Assembly: GCA_026003015.1 (NCBI GenBank)
Contig: BPGL01000003.1
Location: 62,001 to 126,000 of the forward strand
DNA: 64,000 bases
From: Actinomycetota bacterium
Lineage (GTDB): Bacteria > Actinomycetota > UBA4738 > HRBIN12
Direction of reading: 5' to 3'
Position 1 is the first letter of the stretch. Each line of letters begins with the position of its first letter. Under the pieces are notes generated by a model. It was not told the origin of the DNA. It worked only from the letters and a program-made list of their open reading frames with translations, and made no database searches. Below are positions 1-6,824 of this stretch, piece after piece. Position numbers and translations under genes: made by a program.

Positions 1-598
1 CGGTCCGACGGCTCGTCGGGAGCCGTCGTCGGCCCTGATCGCGGGGGTCGTCCTCGCGGCCGGGGAGGCGTCGCGGTTCGGCGCCACCAAGCAGCTCGTC
101 CCCCTCGACGGCCGGCCCCTCGTGCTGCACGCCGTGCAGACCCTCCTCGAAGCGGGGCTCGCGCCGGTCGTCGTCGTCACCGGGCACGACGCCGAGCGGG
201 TCGAGGCCGTGCTTCCGCCCGACGCGCGCGCCGTGCGCAACGAGCGGTTCCGCGACGGCCAGGCCTCCTCGCTCGCCGCCGGGCTCGACGCCCTCGGCCC
301 CGACGTGGCCGGAGCCGTCGTCCTGCTCGCCGACCAGCCGGGGGTGCGCCCCGACGAGGTCCGCCGGCTCGTCGAGCGCTTCCGCGGTCGGCCGGCGCCG
401 ATCGTCCGGCTCGTCTACCGCGACGGGCCCGGCCCCGCCCTCCTCGCACGGTCGGTCTTCGAGGCCGTGCACGAGCTGCGCGGCGACGTCGGGGCGCGCG
501 CGCTGATCGAGGCCCACCCGACATGGGTCCGGACCGTGTCGGTCGACCGGGCCGCCCCGCGCGACGTCGATCGCCCGGAGGACCTGCCGAGACCGTAG
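1..598 (+). CDS. MobA-like nucleotidyltransferase, 5' end outside window
   Basis: The frame is open from the first bases, and the family's N-terminal nucleotide-binding signature (GVVLAAGEASRFGATKQL) lies before the first usable start codon (GTG at 122). The true start is therefore upstream of the window. The fold is that of MobA/MocA-type nucleotidyltransferases, which join CTP or GTP to molybdopterin or a similar acceptor. LADQPGV is the usual metal-binding region. MoaC and MoeA lie 22 kb away, which fits molybdenum cofactor maturation, but the exact acceptor cannot be read from sequence. The TAG stop directly abuts the stop of the convergent nitrilase gene. Confidence 0.8.
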   Translation, partial: GPTARREPSSALIAGVVLAAGEASRFGATKQLVPLDGRPLVLHAVQTLLEAGLAPVVVVTGHDAERVEAVLPPDARAVRNERFRDGQASSLAAGLDALGPDVAGAVVLLADQPGVRPDEVRRLVERFRGRPAPIVRLVYRDGPGPALLARSVFEAVHELRGDVGARALIEAHPTWVRTVSVDRAAPRDVDRPEDLPRP

Positions 599-1417
599 TC
601 AGCAGGCCGGTCCGAGCCGGCGGTGCTGCAAGGCTGGCAGCGTGCGCCGGATCCGTCGGAGCTCTGAAAGATCGAGGTCGGCGACGAGTACCGCGTCGCC
701 CTCCGGCGGCCCTTCGGCGAGCACCTCGCCCCAGGGTCCGACGACGAGGGAGTGCCCGAACGACTGACGCCCCTCCTCCGACGGACCGTACGGCCCCCAC
801 TGGGCCGGCGCCACGACGAAGCACTGGTTCTCGATCGCCCGGGCGCGCACGAGGACGTGCCAGTGCGCCCGGCCCGTCAGCTGCTGGAACTGGGCCGGCA
901 GGAGCAGGACCTCGGCGCCGCGCGCAACGAGCCCGCGGAACAGCTCCGGGAAGCGCAGGTCGTAGCAGATCGCGAGCCCGAGCCTCGCCGAGCCGGTGTC
1001 GTGGGTCACGAGCTCGTGGCCGGCGCGCACCACGGCCGACTCTCGGAACGGCGGCTGCCCGGGAAGGTCGACGTCGAACAGGTGGATCTTGCGGTATCGG
1101 GCGACGAGCGTGCCGCTCGGATCGAACAGGGGCGCCGTGTCGTAGCGGCAGGTGCCGACCGACTCCACGAGCGTGCCGGCGAGGATCCACATCCCGAGCT
1201 CGTGCGCGAGCTCGCCGAACCGCCGCGCGATCGCCCCGTCGTCGAGGGGCTCCGCGGTCGCCGCCAGCCCCGCCGCGGTCCCCAGGTACGCGACGTACTC
1301 GGGGAGCGCGGCGAGCTCGGCCCCGGCCGCCGCCGCCTCGCGCAGGAGGGCCTCGGCGCGCGCGAGGTTGTCCCCGACGTCCTCGGTGGCTCGGAGCTGG
1401 CAGGCCGCGACGCGCAT
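599..1417 (-). CDS. Carbon-nitrogen hydrolase (nitrilase superfamily)
   Basis: A 272-residue cytosolic hydrolase of the nitrilase/amidase superfamily. The catalytic triad is visible: Glu in LPEYV, Lys in YRKIHLFDVD and Cys in ICYDLRFPELF. The order and length match the Nit1/Nit2-like branch, which acts on omega-amides such as deaminated glutathione; the substrate here is inferred only by family. The ATG at 1417 was chosen because the conserved start of the fold (MRVAACQL) begins there; the frame stays open far upstream but that part is antisense shadow. It is convergent with the MobA-like gene. Confidence 0.85.
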   Translation of the reverse strand: MRVAACQLRATEDVGDNLARAEALLREAAAAGAELAALPEYVAYLGTAAGLAATAEPLDDGAIARRFGELAHELGMWILAGTLVESVGTCRYDTAPLFDPSGTLVARYRKIHLFDVDLPGQPPFRESAVVRAGHELVTHDTGSARLGLAICYDLRFPELFRGLVARGAEVLLLPAQFQQLTGRAHWHVLVRARAIENQCFVVAPAQWGPYGPSEEGRQSFGHSLVVGPWGEVLAEGPPEGDAVLVADLDLSELRRIRRTLPALQHRRLGPAC

Positions 1418-1450
1418 CCCGCCGTCGAGCCTACCCGGCCCCAGCGCGTG

Positions 1451-1477
1451 GTTTGGTGTGGGAGGCTCACGGGGTAT
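1451..1477 (+). promoter_or_regulatory. SigF/SigB-type promoter
   Basis: GTTT at 1451-1454 and GGGTAT at 1472-1477 are separated by 17 bases. This matches the GTTT-N15-17-GGGTA form recognised by actinobacterial SigF and Bacillus SigB. It lies 59 bases before the GPGG-protein start, and a sigma factor of that class is encoded 0.7 kb downstream. Assignment is by motif only. Confidence 0.6.
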
Positions 1478-1483
1478 GTTCGA

Positions 1484-1519
1484 TCCGACGACCCAACCTT
1501 GTCCGACGACCCAACCTTG
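1484..1519 (+). repeat. Perfect 18-bp tandem repeat (two copies)
   Basis: TCCGACGACCCAACCTTG occurs twice head to tail, at 1484-1501 and 1502-1519. It falls between the SigF-type -10 element and the start of the GPGG gene, so it would lie in the 5' untranslated leader. It could be a binding site pair or a recent slippage duplication. Confidence 0.9.
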
Positions 1520-1535
1520 AGGGAGTGAGGACCCG

Positions 1536-1706
1536 ATGGACGTTCTGGCTCTGTCGAACGGTGCCGCTACCCTGCTGTGGCTGATCGCCGCCGCGCTCGT
1601 GATCGCCGGCATCGTGACCCTGATCCGCGGCGGGGTACTCGCCGGGATCGTGCTGATCGTGATCGGCCTGGCCGTCGGCCCCGGCGGGTATAGCATCTTC
1701 AAGTGA
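1536..1706 (+). CDS. GPGG-motif small membrane protein
   Basis: A 56-residue protein that is almost entirely hydrophobic: two membrane helices separated by LIRGGVLAG, ending in the signature GPGGYSIFK. It belongs to the widespread actinobacterial GPGG-motif small membrane proteins, whose function is unknown. A purine-rich ribosome site (GAGGGAGTGAGG) precedes the ATG. The stop overlaps the next gene's start (GTGA), so the two are translationally coupled. The SigF-type promoter upstream suggests stress control. Confidence 0.75.
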   Translation: MDVLALSNGAATLLWLIAAALVIAGIVTLIRGGVLAGIVLIVIGLAVGPGGYSIFK

Positions 1707-2176
1707 CCGGGGGATCGGCCGGAGCCGAGGAACATACAGGGCAGCGCGACGCGCACGAGGAGCTGATTGAGCTCCTCAACGAGATCCGCGTCGCGCTGCC
1801 CGGCGTCCAGGTCCTGTTCGCGTTCCTGCTCACACTGCCGTTCACCGGCCGCTTCGATCGACTCAGCCCTGCCCAGGAGGGCGCCTTCTCGGTCGCCTTC
1901 CTCGGCGCGGCCTTCGCCCTCGTCCTGCTCCTCGCGCCGACGTCCTTCCATCGCCTCCGGTTCCGCGCTGGCGACGAGGAGGCGATGCTGCGGATCTCCA
2001 ACCGCCTCTCGATCGGCGGGATCGCCTGCGTCGCGGTCTCGCTCGTCTCGGCGGTTTTCCTCGTCGCCGACCTCGTCCACCCGGGGCCGATCGCGGTCAC
2101 GACGGCGGCGGTGGTCGGTGCCCTCACCGTCGCCCTGTGGCTCGCGATCCCGGCCCGGCGACGCGCCCGCGATTAG
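1703..2176 (+). CDS. DUF6328-type membrane protein
   Basis: A 157-residue protein with a soluble N-terminus (about 1-25) followed by the motif NEIRVALPGVQVLFAFLLTLPF and four predicted membrane segments grouped as two hairpins. This arrangement is that of the DUF6328 family, common in actinobacteria and without assigned function. The GTG start overlaps the stop of the GPGG gene by four bases, so it is co-transcribed with it, probably from the SigF-type promoter at 1451. Its stop overlaps that of the convergent sigma factor gene. Confidence 0.7.
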   Translation: MTGGSAGAEEHTGQRDAHEELIELLNEIRVALPGVQVLFAFLLTLPFTGRFDRLSPAQEGAFSVAFLGAAFALVLLLAPTSFHRLRFRAGDEEAMLRISNRLSIGGIACVAVSLVSAVFLVADLVHPGPIAVTTAAVVGALTVALWLAIPARRRARD

Positions 2177-2919
2177 TCGCCGAGGTCCTCGCGCAGGCGC
2201 GCGAGCGTGCGCGCCAGAAGGCGGGAGACGTGCATCTGCGAGAGCCCCACGCGCTCGGCGATCTGCGACTGGCTGAGGTTGCGGAAGAACCGCAGGTACA
2301 GGATCCGGCGCTCGCGGTCGGGGAGGGCTCGGATCCGATCGGCCACGTCGGCCCACACCTCGACCAGCTCGAGACCGTCGTCGTCGGCCGGCGGGTCGAG
2401 CGCGGGAGCGTCCTCTGCGGTCGGCGCGTCCAGGGAGCGCGCCCGGTAGGCGCCGCCCACCTCCAGCGCCTCAAGCACCTCGTCCTCCTCCAGTCCGGTG
2501 CGCGCCGCGACTTCCGGCACGGTCGGTGAGCGACCCAGCTCTTGGACCAGCTGGTCGATCGCGCGCCCGACGAGGATCCCGATCTCCTGGAGCCGACGGG
2601 GGACGCGAAGCGCCCAGCCGGTGTCCCGCAGGTGGCGCTTGAGCTCCCCTACGATCGTGGCCGAGGCGAACGGCACGAACGGGCCGCGGGCGCCGTCGTA
2701 GCGGTCGATCGCCTTGAGGAGCGCGAGGAGCGCGACCTGCTCGAGGTCTTCCAGCTCGGCCCGGCCGCGGAACCGGCGCGCGAGGTGGCGCGCGAGCGGC
2801 GCGAAGCGCGCGACGATCGCGGCCCGCGCGCCCTCGTCGGGCAGCCGCGCGAACAGCGCGTCGGCCTCCGGGTCGGCGGTCGGTCGCACCGGCGCGTCGG
2901 CCACGCCGAGCTCAGGCAT
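2173..2919 (-). CDS. RNA polymerase sigma factor, SigB/SigF/SigG class
   Basis: A 248-residue group 3 sigma factor. Region 2 is visible at about 37-105 (LEDLEQVALLALLKAIDRYD and PFVPFASATIVGELKRHLRD), region 3 at about 110-160, and region 4 at about 195-245 with the helix-turn-helix LSQSQIAERVGLSQMHVSRLL. These are characteristic of SigF/SigB general stress and sporulation sigma factors. It overlaps the upstream anti-sigma-like gene by eight bases, the usual order for an rsbW-sigB pair. The nearby GTTT/GGGTA promoters are its expected targets. Confidence 0.9.
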   Translation of the reverse strand: MPELGVADAPVRPTADPEADALFARLPDEGARAAIVARFAPLARHLARRFRGRAELEDLEQVALLALLKAIDRYDGARGPFVPFASATIVGELKRHLRDTGWALRVPRRLQEIGILVGRAIDQLVQELGRSPTVPEVAARTGLEEDEVLEALEVGGAYRARSLDAPTAEDAPALDPPADDDGLELVEVWADVADRIRALPDRERRILYLRFFRNLSQSQIAERVGLSQMHVSRLLARTLARLREDLGD

Positions 2920-3292
2920 CGGAGACCACCCGGAACGCGATCGCCGGCCCGTCGTGGGTCGTGAGCGTCCGCGGCTCGCGCACGAGCGCGGCGATCACCG
3001 CCCACGACAGCGACCGCTCGAGCTCGGGCGGCGGCCACGCGGTGGCCTGCTCCGTCGAGGCGGCCACCACGACCTCCAGGCCGTCGTCGACCACGGCCGC
3101 TTCGACCGCCAAGACGCGGGCCGCCGGGACGTCCAGAAGCAGCCGCGTCGCCGCTTCGTCGACCGCCAGGCGCAGGTCGGCGAGCGCGTCGACCGTGCAG
3201 CCGGCCGATGCCGCCAGAGCCGCGACGACGCTTCGGACCGTCCGGAGGTGCTCGGCATCGGCCGGCACGCGCAGCCTCACCTGCGGGTTCAC
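2912..3292 (-). CDS. Anti-sigma factor-like protein, degenerate ATP-binding domain
   Basis: A 126-residue protein directly upstream of and overlapping the sigma factor, in the position of an RsbW/SpoIIAB anti-sigma kinase. The general fold is recognisable (LADLRLAVDEAAT matches the N-box helix), but the N-box asparagine is replaced (EAATRL) and the glycine-rich G box is missing (SLSWAVIAALV). ATP binding and kinase activity are therefore doubtful. The start is the GTG at 3292, preceded by GAGGG at good spacing. It may bind the sigma factor without phosphorylating an antagonist. Confidence 0.7.
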   Translation of the reverse strand: MNPQVRLRVPADAEHLRTVRSVVAALAASAGCTVDALADLRLAVDEAATRLLLDVPAARVLAVEAAVVDDGLEVVVAASTEQATAWPPPELERSLSWAVIAALVREPRTLTTHDGPAIAFRVVSDA

Positions 3293-3364
3293 GGCGTCGC
3301 CCTCAAGCGACAGGACGTCGGCGCAGGCGTGAGGCGGCCGCCGGCTGGGTATCCCCGAACCAGG

Positions 3365-4063
3365 ATGGCCGAGCCGCTCCCCCGACTGCAGCTGTGGGCC
3401 CGCCTGCGACCCGACGCGGGCGCGCCGTGGCTCGCCCGCAGCCTGGTCGGCGCGCTCGAGCCGATCGTCGGCTGCGCGACCTGCGACCGGGTGCGCCTGC
3501 TCGTGAGCGAGCTGCTCACCAACAGCGTCCGCCACGCCCGATCCCCGCACGCGATCGTCCTGCGGATCGACCTCGGGGAGCGCCTGCGCGCCGAGGTCGT
3601 CGACGCCGGGGCGTTCCGATGGCGTGCGCTCGGGCGGCGTCGTCCCGGGGACGGCGGCCTCGGGCTCCTGCTCGTCGCCCAGGTGGCCGAGCGTTGGGGC
3701 CTTCGGACCGGCCCTCCGACGACGGCGTGGTTCGAGCTCGAGCTCGACCGACCGGGGGGTTTGGGCACCGGCGGACCTGGGTACCCCGGCAGCGTGGCCG
3801 AACGGAGCCACGAACCGCTGCGCGGAAGGGAGGAGCCGATGGGTGAGAAGACCGATGACCTGAAGGGGCGCGCCAAGGAGGCGGCCGGCGTGCTCGCCGA
3901 CGACGACGATCTGCGTCGTGAAGGCAAGCTCGACCAGGCCGGCGCCGCCGTCAAGGGCGCGGCCGACCGGACCGTCGACCGCGTCAAGGAGGCAATCGAT
4001 CGGATCGCCGACGGCGACGACGAGGACGGGGACGAGGACCCGGACGAGGAGCAGAGGCGATGA
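3365..4063 (+). CDS. Histidine-kinase-like ATPase (RsbW/RsbT type), frame continues into CsbD
   Basis: Residues 1-130 form a compact HATPase domain with an intact N box (LLVSELLTNSVRHARS) and G box (GDGGLGLLLVAQVAERWG), typical of RsbW-type switch kinases. It is divergent from the sigma/anti-sigma pair and is the canonical ATPase that the neighbour at 2912 lacks. No stop codon occurs before the csbD start at 3839, which is in the same frame, so the reading frame gives a 232-residue ATPase-CsbD chimera. Because csbD has its own promoter and ribosome site, the ATPase may run through csbD by loss of its stop, or a true fusion may be made. Confidence 0.65.
   Translation: MAEPLPRLQLWARLRPDAGAPWLARSLVGALEPIVGCATCDRVRLLVSELLTNSVRHARSPHAIVLRIDLGERLRAEVVDAGAFRWRALGRRRPGDGGLGLLLVAQVAERWGLRTGPPTTAWFELELDRPGGLGTGGPGYPGSVAERSHEPLRGREEPMGEKTDDLKGRAKEAAGVLADDDDLRREGKLDQAGAAVKGAADRTVDRVKEAIDRIADGDDEDGDEDPDEEQRR
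3759..3784 (+). promoter_or_regulatory. SigF/SigB-type promoter for csbD
   Basis: GTTT at 3759-3762 and GGGTAC at 3779-3784 have 16-base spacing. The element lies inside the 3' part of the ATPase frame, 55 bases before the csbD ATG. CsbD is a known SigB-controlled stress protein, which supports the assignment. Confidence 0.6.
3839..4063 (+). CDS. CsbD family stress protein
   Basis: A 74-residue acidic, helical protein starting MGEKTDDLKGRAKEAAGVLA, the CsbD signature. CsbD proteins are small general stress proteins of unknown mechanism, SigB-dependent in Bacillus subtilis. A strong ribosome site (AAGGGAGGAG) stands just before the ATG, and a SigF-type promoter lies 55 bases upstream, so it is very likely made as a separate protein even though the ATPase frame runs into it. 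The tail is rich in Asp and Glu. Its stop overlaps the next start (ATGA). Confidence 0.85.
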   Translation: MGEKTDDLKGRAKEAAGVLADDDDLRREGKLDQAGAAVKGAADRTVDRVKEAIDRIADGDDEDGDEDPDEEQRR

Positions 4064-4209
4064 CCCACGAGCACGACCACGTGGACGAGCCTCAGGACCG
4101 CGGGAGCATGACCGGTTTCGCCGCGGTGAAGTACGGGTTCATCTTCTTGATCGTGATCGCCGTGCTGTACTTCACGGCCGCCTACCTCCTGCCGGCGCTG
4201 AACAACTGA
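4060..4209 (+). CDS. Small single-helix membrane protein
   Basis: A 49-residue protein with a charged, histidine-containing N-terminus (MTHEHDHVDEP) and one membrane helix at about 25-45 (FIFLIVIAVLYFTAAYLL). The ATGA overlap with csbD indicates coupled translation, so it is likely part of the same stress response. I recognise no family. It is followed by a strong hairpin. Confidence 0.65.
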   Translation: MTHEHDHVDEPQDRGSMTGFAAVKYGFIFLIVIAVLYFTAAYLLPALNN

Positions 4210-4224
4210 CCCCCCGCTCGTTCG

Positions 4225-4242
4225 CCACCCGCCGGCGGGTGG
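4225..4242. repeat. Perfect 18-bp palindrome
   Basis: CCACCCGCC followed directly by GGCGGGTGG forms a complete inverted repeat between two convergent genes. It probably contributes to transcription termination together with the hairpin just downstream. Confidence 0.7.
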
Positions 4243-4244
4243 GC

Positions 4245-4273
4245 GCGACCCTCCGCGTGTCGCGGGGGGTCGC
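4245..4273. terminator. Strong hairpin between convergent genes
   Basis: GCGACCCTCCGCG (4245-4257) pairs with CGCGGGGGGTCGC (4261-4273) across a TGT loop: 13 pairs with one G-T. It separates the csbD operon from the convergent Crp/Fnr gene and could end transcription from both sides. No U-tract follows, as is common in high-GC actinobacteria. Confidence 0.65.
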
Positions 4274-4285
4274 GTCGCATCCGAG

Positions 4286-5062
4286 TCACTCACCGGGCAC
4301 CAGCCGCGCGTACTCTCGGCGCACGATCGCGTAGCACTCGCACGCGGCGTACTCGAGCGCCTCGCGATCGCTCACGGTGATCGCCCCCCGGCGCCGACGC
4401 ACCGCTCCAGCCGCCTCGAGCGCGCCCACCGCCTCGGTGATCGAGGCGCGGCGCGTATGCAGGATCTCCGAAAGGAACTGCTGCGTGAGCCGGATGTCGT
4501 CGGAGCGGACCCGGTCCGTCGTCTGCAGCAACCACCGCGCAAGACGGGCTCGGACGGGGTGCGCAGCGCTGCACGCGACGCTCTGCGACACCTGCAGCAG
4601 CAGCGCGCGTGTGTAGTCCTGCAACACCCCTCCGAGCTTGCCGCTCTCGCCGAGTTCCGATCGGAACGCGTCGGCATCAACCTCCAGCACCTCGCCGGCC
4701 ATCTGCACGACGGCGCGACCGTTGGGACTCCGATCATCGCCGAGGAAGACGAAGACGCCGACGACTCCCTCACGGCCGATCGTGGCGATCTCGACCCCGC
4801 TGCCGTCCTCGAGCACCGTAAGTATCGACACGACCGCGCTCACCGGAAACCACACGGCGTCGGCGCGCCGACCGGCGTCGAAGAGGACCTCGCCCGCACT
4901 CGTCCAGCGTGGCCTCGCGTGCGCGACGATCCGCTCACGCTCGGCGGGCGGCAGCGCGTCGAGCAGCTGGTTGCCTGTCTCGGTGTCCCCGCGCCCGACG
5001 CTCGGCCGGTCGACGCGCGCTCCGTTGCGCACGGTCCTCACGCCCGACCCGTAGGTGCCCAC
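4286..5062 (-). CDS. Crp/Fnr family transcription regulator
   Basis: A 258-residue regulator. An N-terminal cyclic-nucleotide-binding-like barrel (about 35-150) contains GEVLFDAGRRADAVWFPVSAVVS, and a C-terminal Crp-type winged helix (about 185-240) contains LTQQFLSEILHTRRASITEAV as recognition region. The barrel's WFP and SGVEIATIGREG motifs resemble the subgroup of Crp proteins without canonical cAMP-contact residues, so the effector is unknown. About 30 extra N-terminal residues precede the barrel; an internal start is possible. The stress-gene neighbourhood suggests a role in environmental response. Confidence 0.85.
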   Translation of the reverse strand: MGTYGSGVRTVRNGARVDRPSVGRGDTETGNQLLDALPPAERERIVAHARPRWTSAGEVLFDAGRRADAVWFPVSAVVSILTVLEDGSGVEIATIGREGVVGVFVFLGDDRSPNGRAVVQMAGEVLEVDADAFRSELGESGKLGGVLQDYTRALLLQVSQSVACSAAHPVRARLARWLLQTTDRVRSDDIRLTQQFLSEILHTRRASITEAVGALEAAGAVRRRRGAITVSDREALEYAACECYAIVRREYARLVPGE

Positions 5063-5148
5063 GACCGGCGAAGCCTACCGGCTCCCAGGCCGAGCGACGG
5101 TACGCCACCGGACCGACGCCGGAGCGTTCTGCGGGTACCGTTCCCCCC

Positions 5149-5496
5149 GTGCTCGCCGATGCTCCCTTCGAGGTCCGGGTCGACGCCGACGCGCGCGTGG
5201 TCGCGCCGGTCGGCGAGCTCGACCTGGCGACCGCCGAGGCGTTCCTCGATCGCGCGCTACCGCTGGCACGGTCGCACGGCGACGTCACGGTGGACCTGAC
5301 GGCGACGAGCTTCGCCGACAGCGCCGGCGTGTCCGCGCTGCTGCGCCTCGCCTCTGCGCTCGAGGGTCACGGGCGCCTGGTCCTGGCGGGCGCGAACCGT
5401 CCCGTCCAGCGGACCATCGACCTCGTGGCCGCGACCCTGGGCCTGCCAGGGATCGTGCTCGCAGCGACGCCGGCCCAGGCGGATCGATCGGCCTGA
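5149..5496 (+). CDS. STAS-domain anti-sigma factor antagonist
   Basis: A 115-residue single STAS domain. The motif TSFADSAGVSALLR matches the antagonist phosphorylation site (D-S-x-G), so Ser in ADSAG is the likely target of an RsbW-type kinase. The GTG start lies seven bases after TACCGT (5136-5141), suggesting a leaderless transcript. With the sigma factor, the degenerate anti-sigma protein and the ATPase upstream, it completes a partner-switching module. Confidence 0.85.
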   Translation: MLADAPFEVRVDADARVVAPVGELDLATAEAFLDRALPLARSHGDVTVDLTATSFADSAGVSALLRLASALEGHGRLVLAGANRPVQRTIDLVAATLGLPGIVLAATPAQADRSA

Positions 5497-5504
5497 GCCG
5501 GGAG

Positions 5505-6824
5505 CTACGCGTCGATCGCTCGGTCGGCGATCGCCAGGACCTCGTCGAGGATCGCGAAGCCCTCCTCGAGCTGCTCCTCGGTGATCGACAGCGGCGGGTT
5601 CGTGTGGATCACGTTCCAGCGAACCATCGTGAACAGCCCGCGATCCAGCAGCGCGCGGTTGATCTGCTGCATCACGTCGTTCGTCACGTTGTAGGGGGAC
5701 AGCGGCTCCCGCGTGACCGGGTCGCGCACGAGCTCGAGGCACCCGAACAGCCCGATGTTGCGGTGCAGCCCGACGCTGGGGTGCCGCCGCGCGAGCTCCT
5801 CATGGTGACGGCGCATCACGGGCTCCAGCCGCGCCGCGTTGCCGACGAGGTCGTCCTCCTCCAGGACCTGGATCGCGGCGAGCGCCGCCGCGCACGACAG
5901 CGGATGGGAGTTGTAGGTCAGCCCGCCGTAGAAGACGTGGTCGTCGAAGTACGCGGCGATCTCCGGAGCGATCGCTACGGCGCCCAGGGGGAGGTACGAG
6001 GACGTGAGGCCCTTCGCCGTCGACATCAGGTCGGGCACGACGTCCCAGTGCTGCACCGCGAACCACCGGCCGGTCCGCCCGAAGCCGCACATCACCTCGT
6101 CGGCGATCATGACGATCCCGTAGCGGGTGCACAGCTCCCGCACGCCCTGCAGGTAGCCCTCTGGCGGGATCAGGATCCCGTTCGTCCCGGTGACCGGCTC
6201 GAGGATGAAGGCGGCGATCGTCTCCGGCCCCTCGAGCATCACCTGCTCCTCGAGCCGGTCGAGCGCCTGCTCGGCGGTCTCCTGCGGACGGTCGGGCCCG
6301 TGGTAGGGATCGAGCACCCGCACGATCCCCGGCATCGGCGGCCGCTCGTTGGCCCAGCGGCGTGGGTCGCCGGTGAGGTTGACCGTCGCGTAGGTCGCGC
6401 CGTGGTAGGAGCGGTAGCGCACGAGGACCTTCTCGCGTCCCGTGACGGCCTTCGCGATCCGGATCGCGTTCTCGTTGGCCTCCGCTCCGCCGAGGGTGAA
6501 GAACGTCTTCTCGAGCGCCCCGGGCCACAGCTCGGCGAGCTTGCGGCCCAGCAGGGCCCGCGTCTCGAACGCCATGAACGGCGAGATGTAGGGGAGCTTC
6601 TCCGCCTGGCGGGCGATCGCGTCCACGACCCGCTTGTCGCCGTGGCCGATGTTCACGCCCATCAGCTGGGAGTTGAAGTCGAGGAACCGTCGGCCGTCGG
6701 CGGTCCAGAAGTACACCCCCTCCGCGCGCTCGACCGGGAGCGGGCTCGCGGCCGACTGTGCCTGCCAGTCGTACAGCGTGTAGCGCTTCGAGAGCTCGAC
6801 GATCTCCTCGGGGCTGAGCGTCAC
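5505..6824 (-). CDS. Class III PLP-dependent aminotransferase
   Basis: A 439-residue fold-type I aminotransferase. GGAEANENAIRIAK binds the cofactor phosphate, DEVMCGFGRTG carries the ring-stacking aspartate, and the lysine in STAKGLTSSYLPLGA is the Schiff-base residue. The closest group by motif is the taurine-pyruvate/beta-alanine-pyruvate class, which moves terminal amino groups to pyruvate; the substrate is not determined. The GTG start overlaps the stop of the upstream amidohydrolase (GTGA), so the two are an operon and may act on the same amine or amide. Confidence 0.85.
   Translation of the reverse strand: MTLSPEEIVELSKRYTLYDWQAQSAASPLPVERAEGVYFWTADGRRFLDFNSQLMGVNIGHGDKRVVDAIARQAEKLPYISPFMAFETRALLGRKLAELWPGALEKTFFTLGGAEANENAIRIAKAVTGREKVLVRYRSYHGATYATVNLTGDPRRWANERPPMPGIVRVLDPYHGPDRPQETAEQALDRLEEQVMLEGPETIAAFILEPVTGTNGILIPPEGYLQGVRELCTRYGIVMIADEVMCGFGRTGRWFAVQHWDVVPDLMSTAKGLTSSYLPLGAVAIAPEIAAYFDDHVFYGGLTYNSHPLSCAAALAAIQVLEEDDLVGNAARLEPVMRRHHEELARRHPSVGLHRNIGLFGCLELVRDPVTREPLSPYNVTNDVMQQINRALLDRGLFTMVRWNVIHTNPPLSITEEQLEEGFAILDEVLAIADRAIDA

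Noticed and set aside
177..1190. Long open frame on the minus strand across the MobA-like gene
   Set aside because: Arg/Pro-rich translation without conserved motifs; shadow of the real genes on both strands, as are most long alternative frames in this GC-rich window.
5133..5138. SigF-type promoter for the STAS gene (GGGTAC)
   Set aside because: No GTTT at the required distance upstream; only the -10 half is present.
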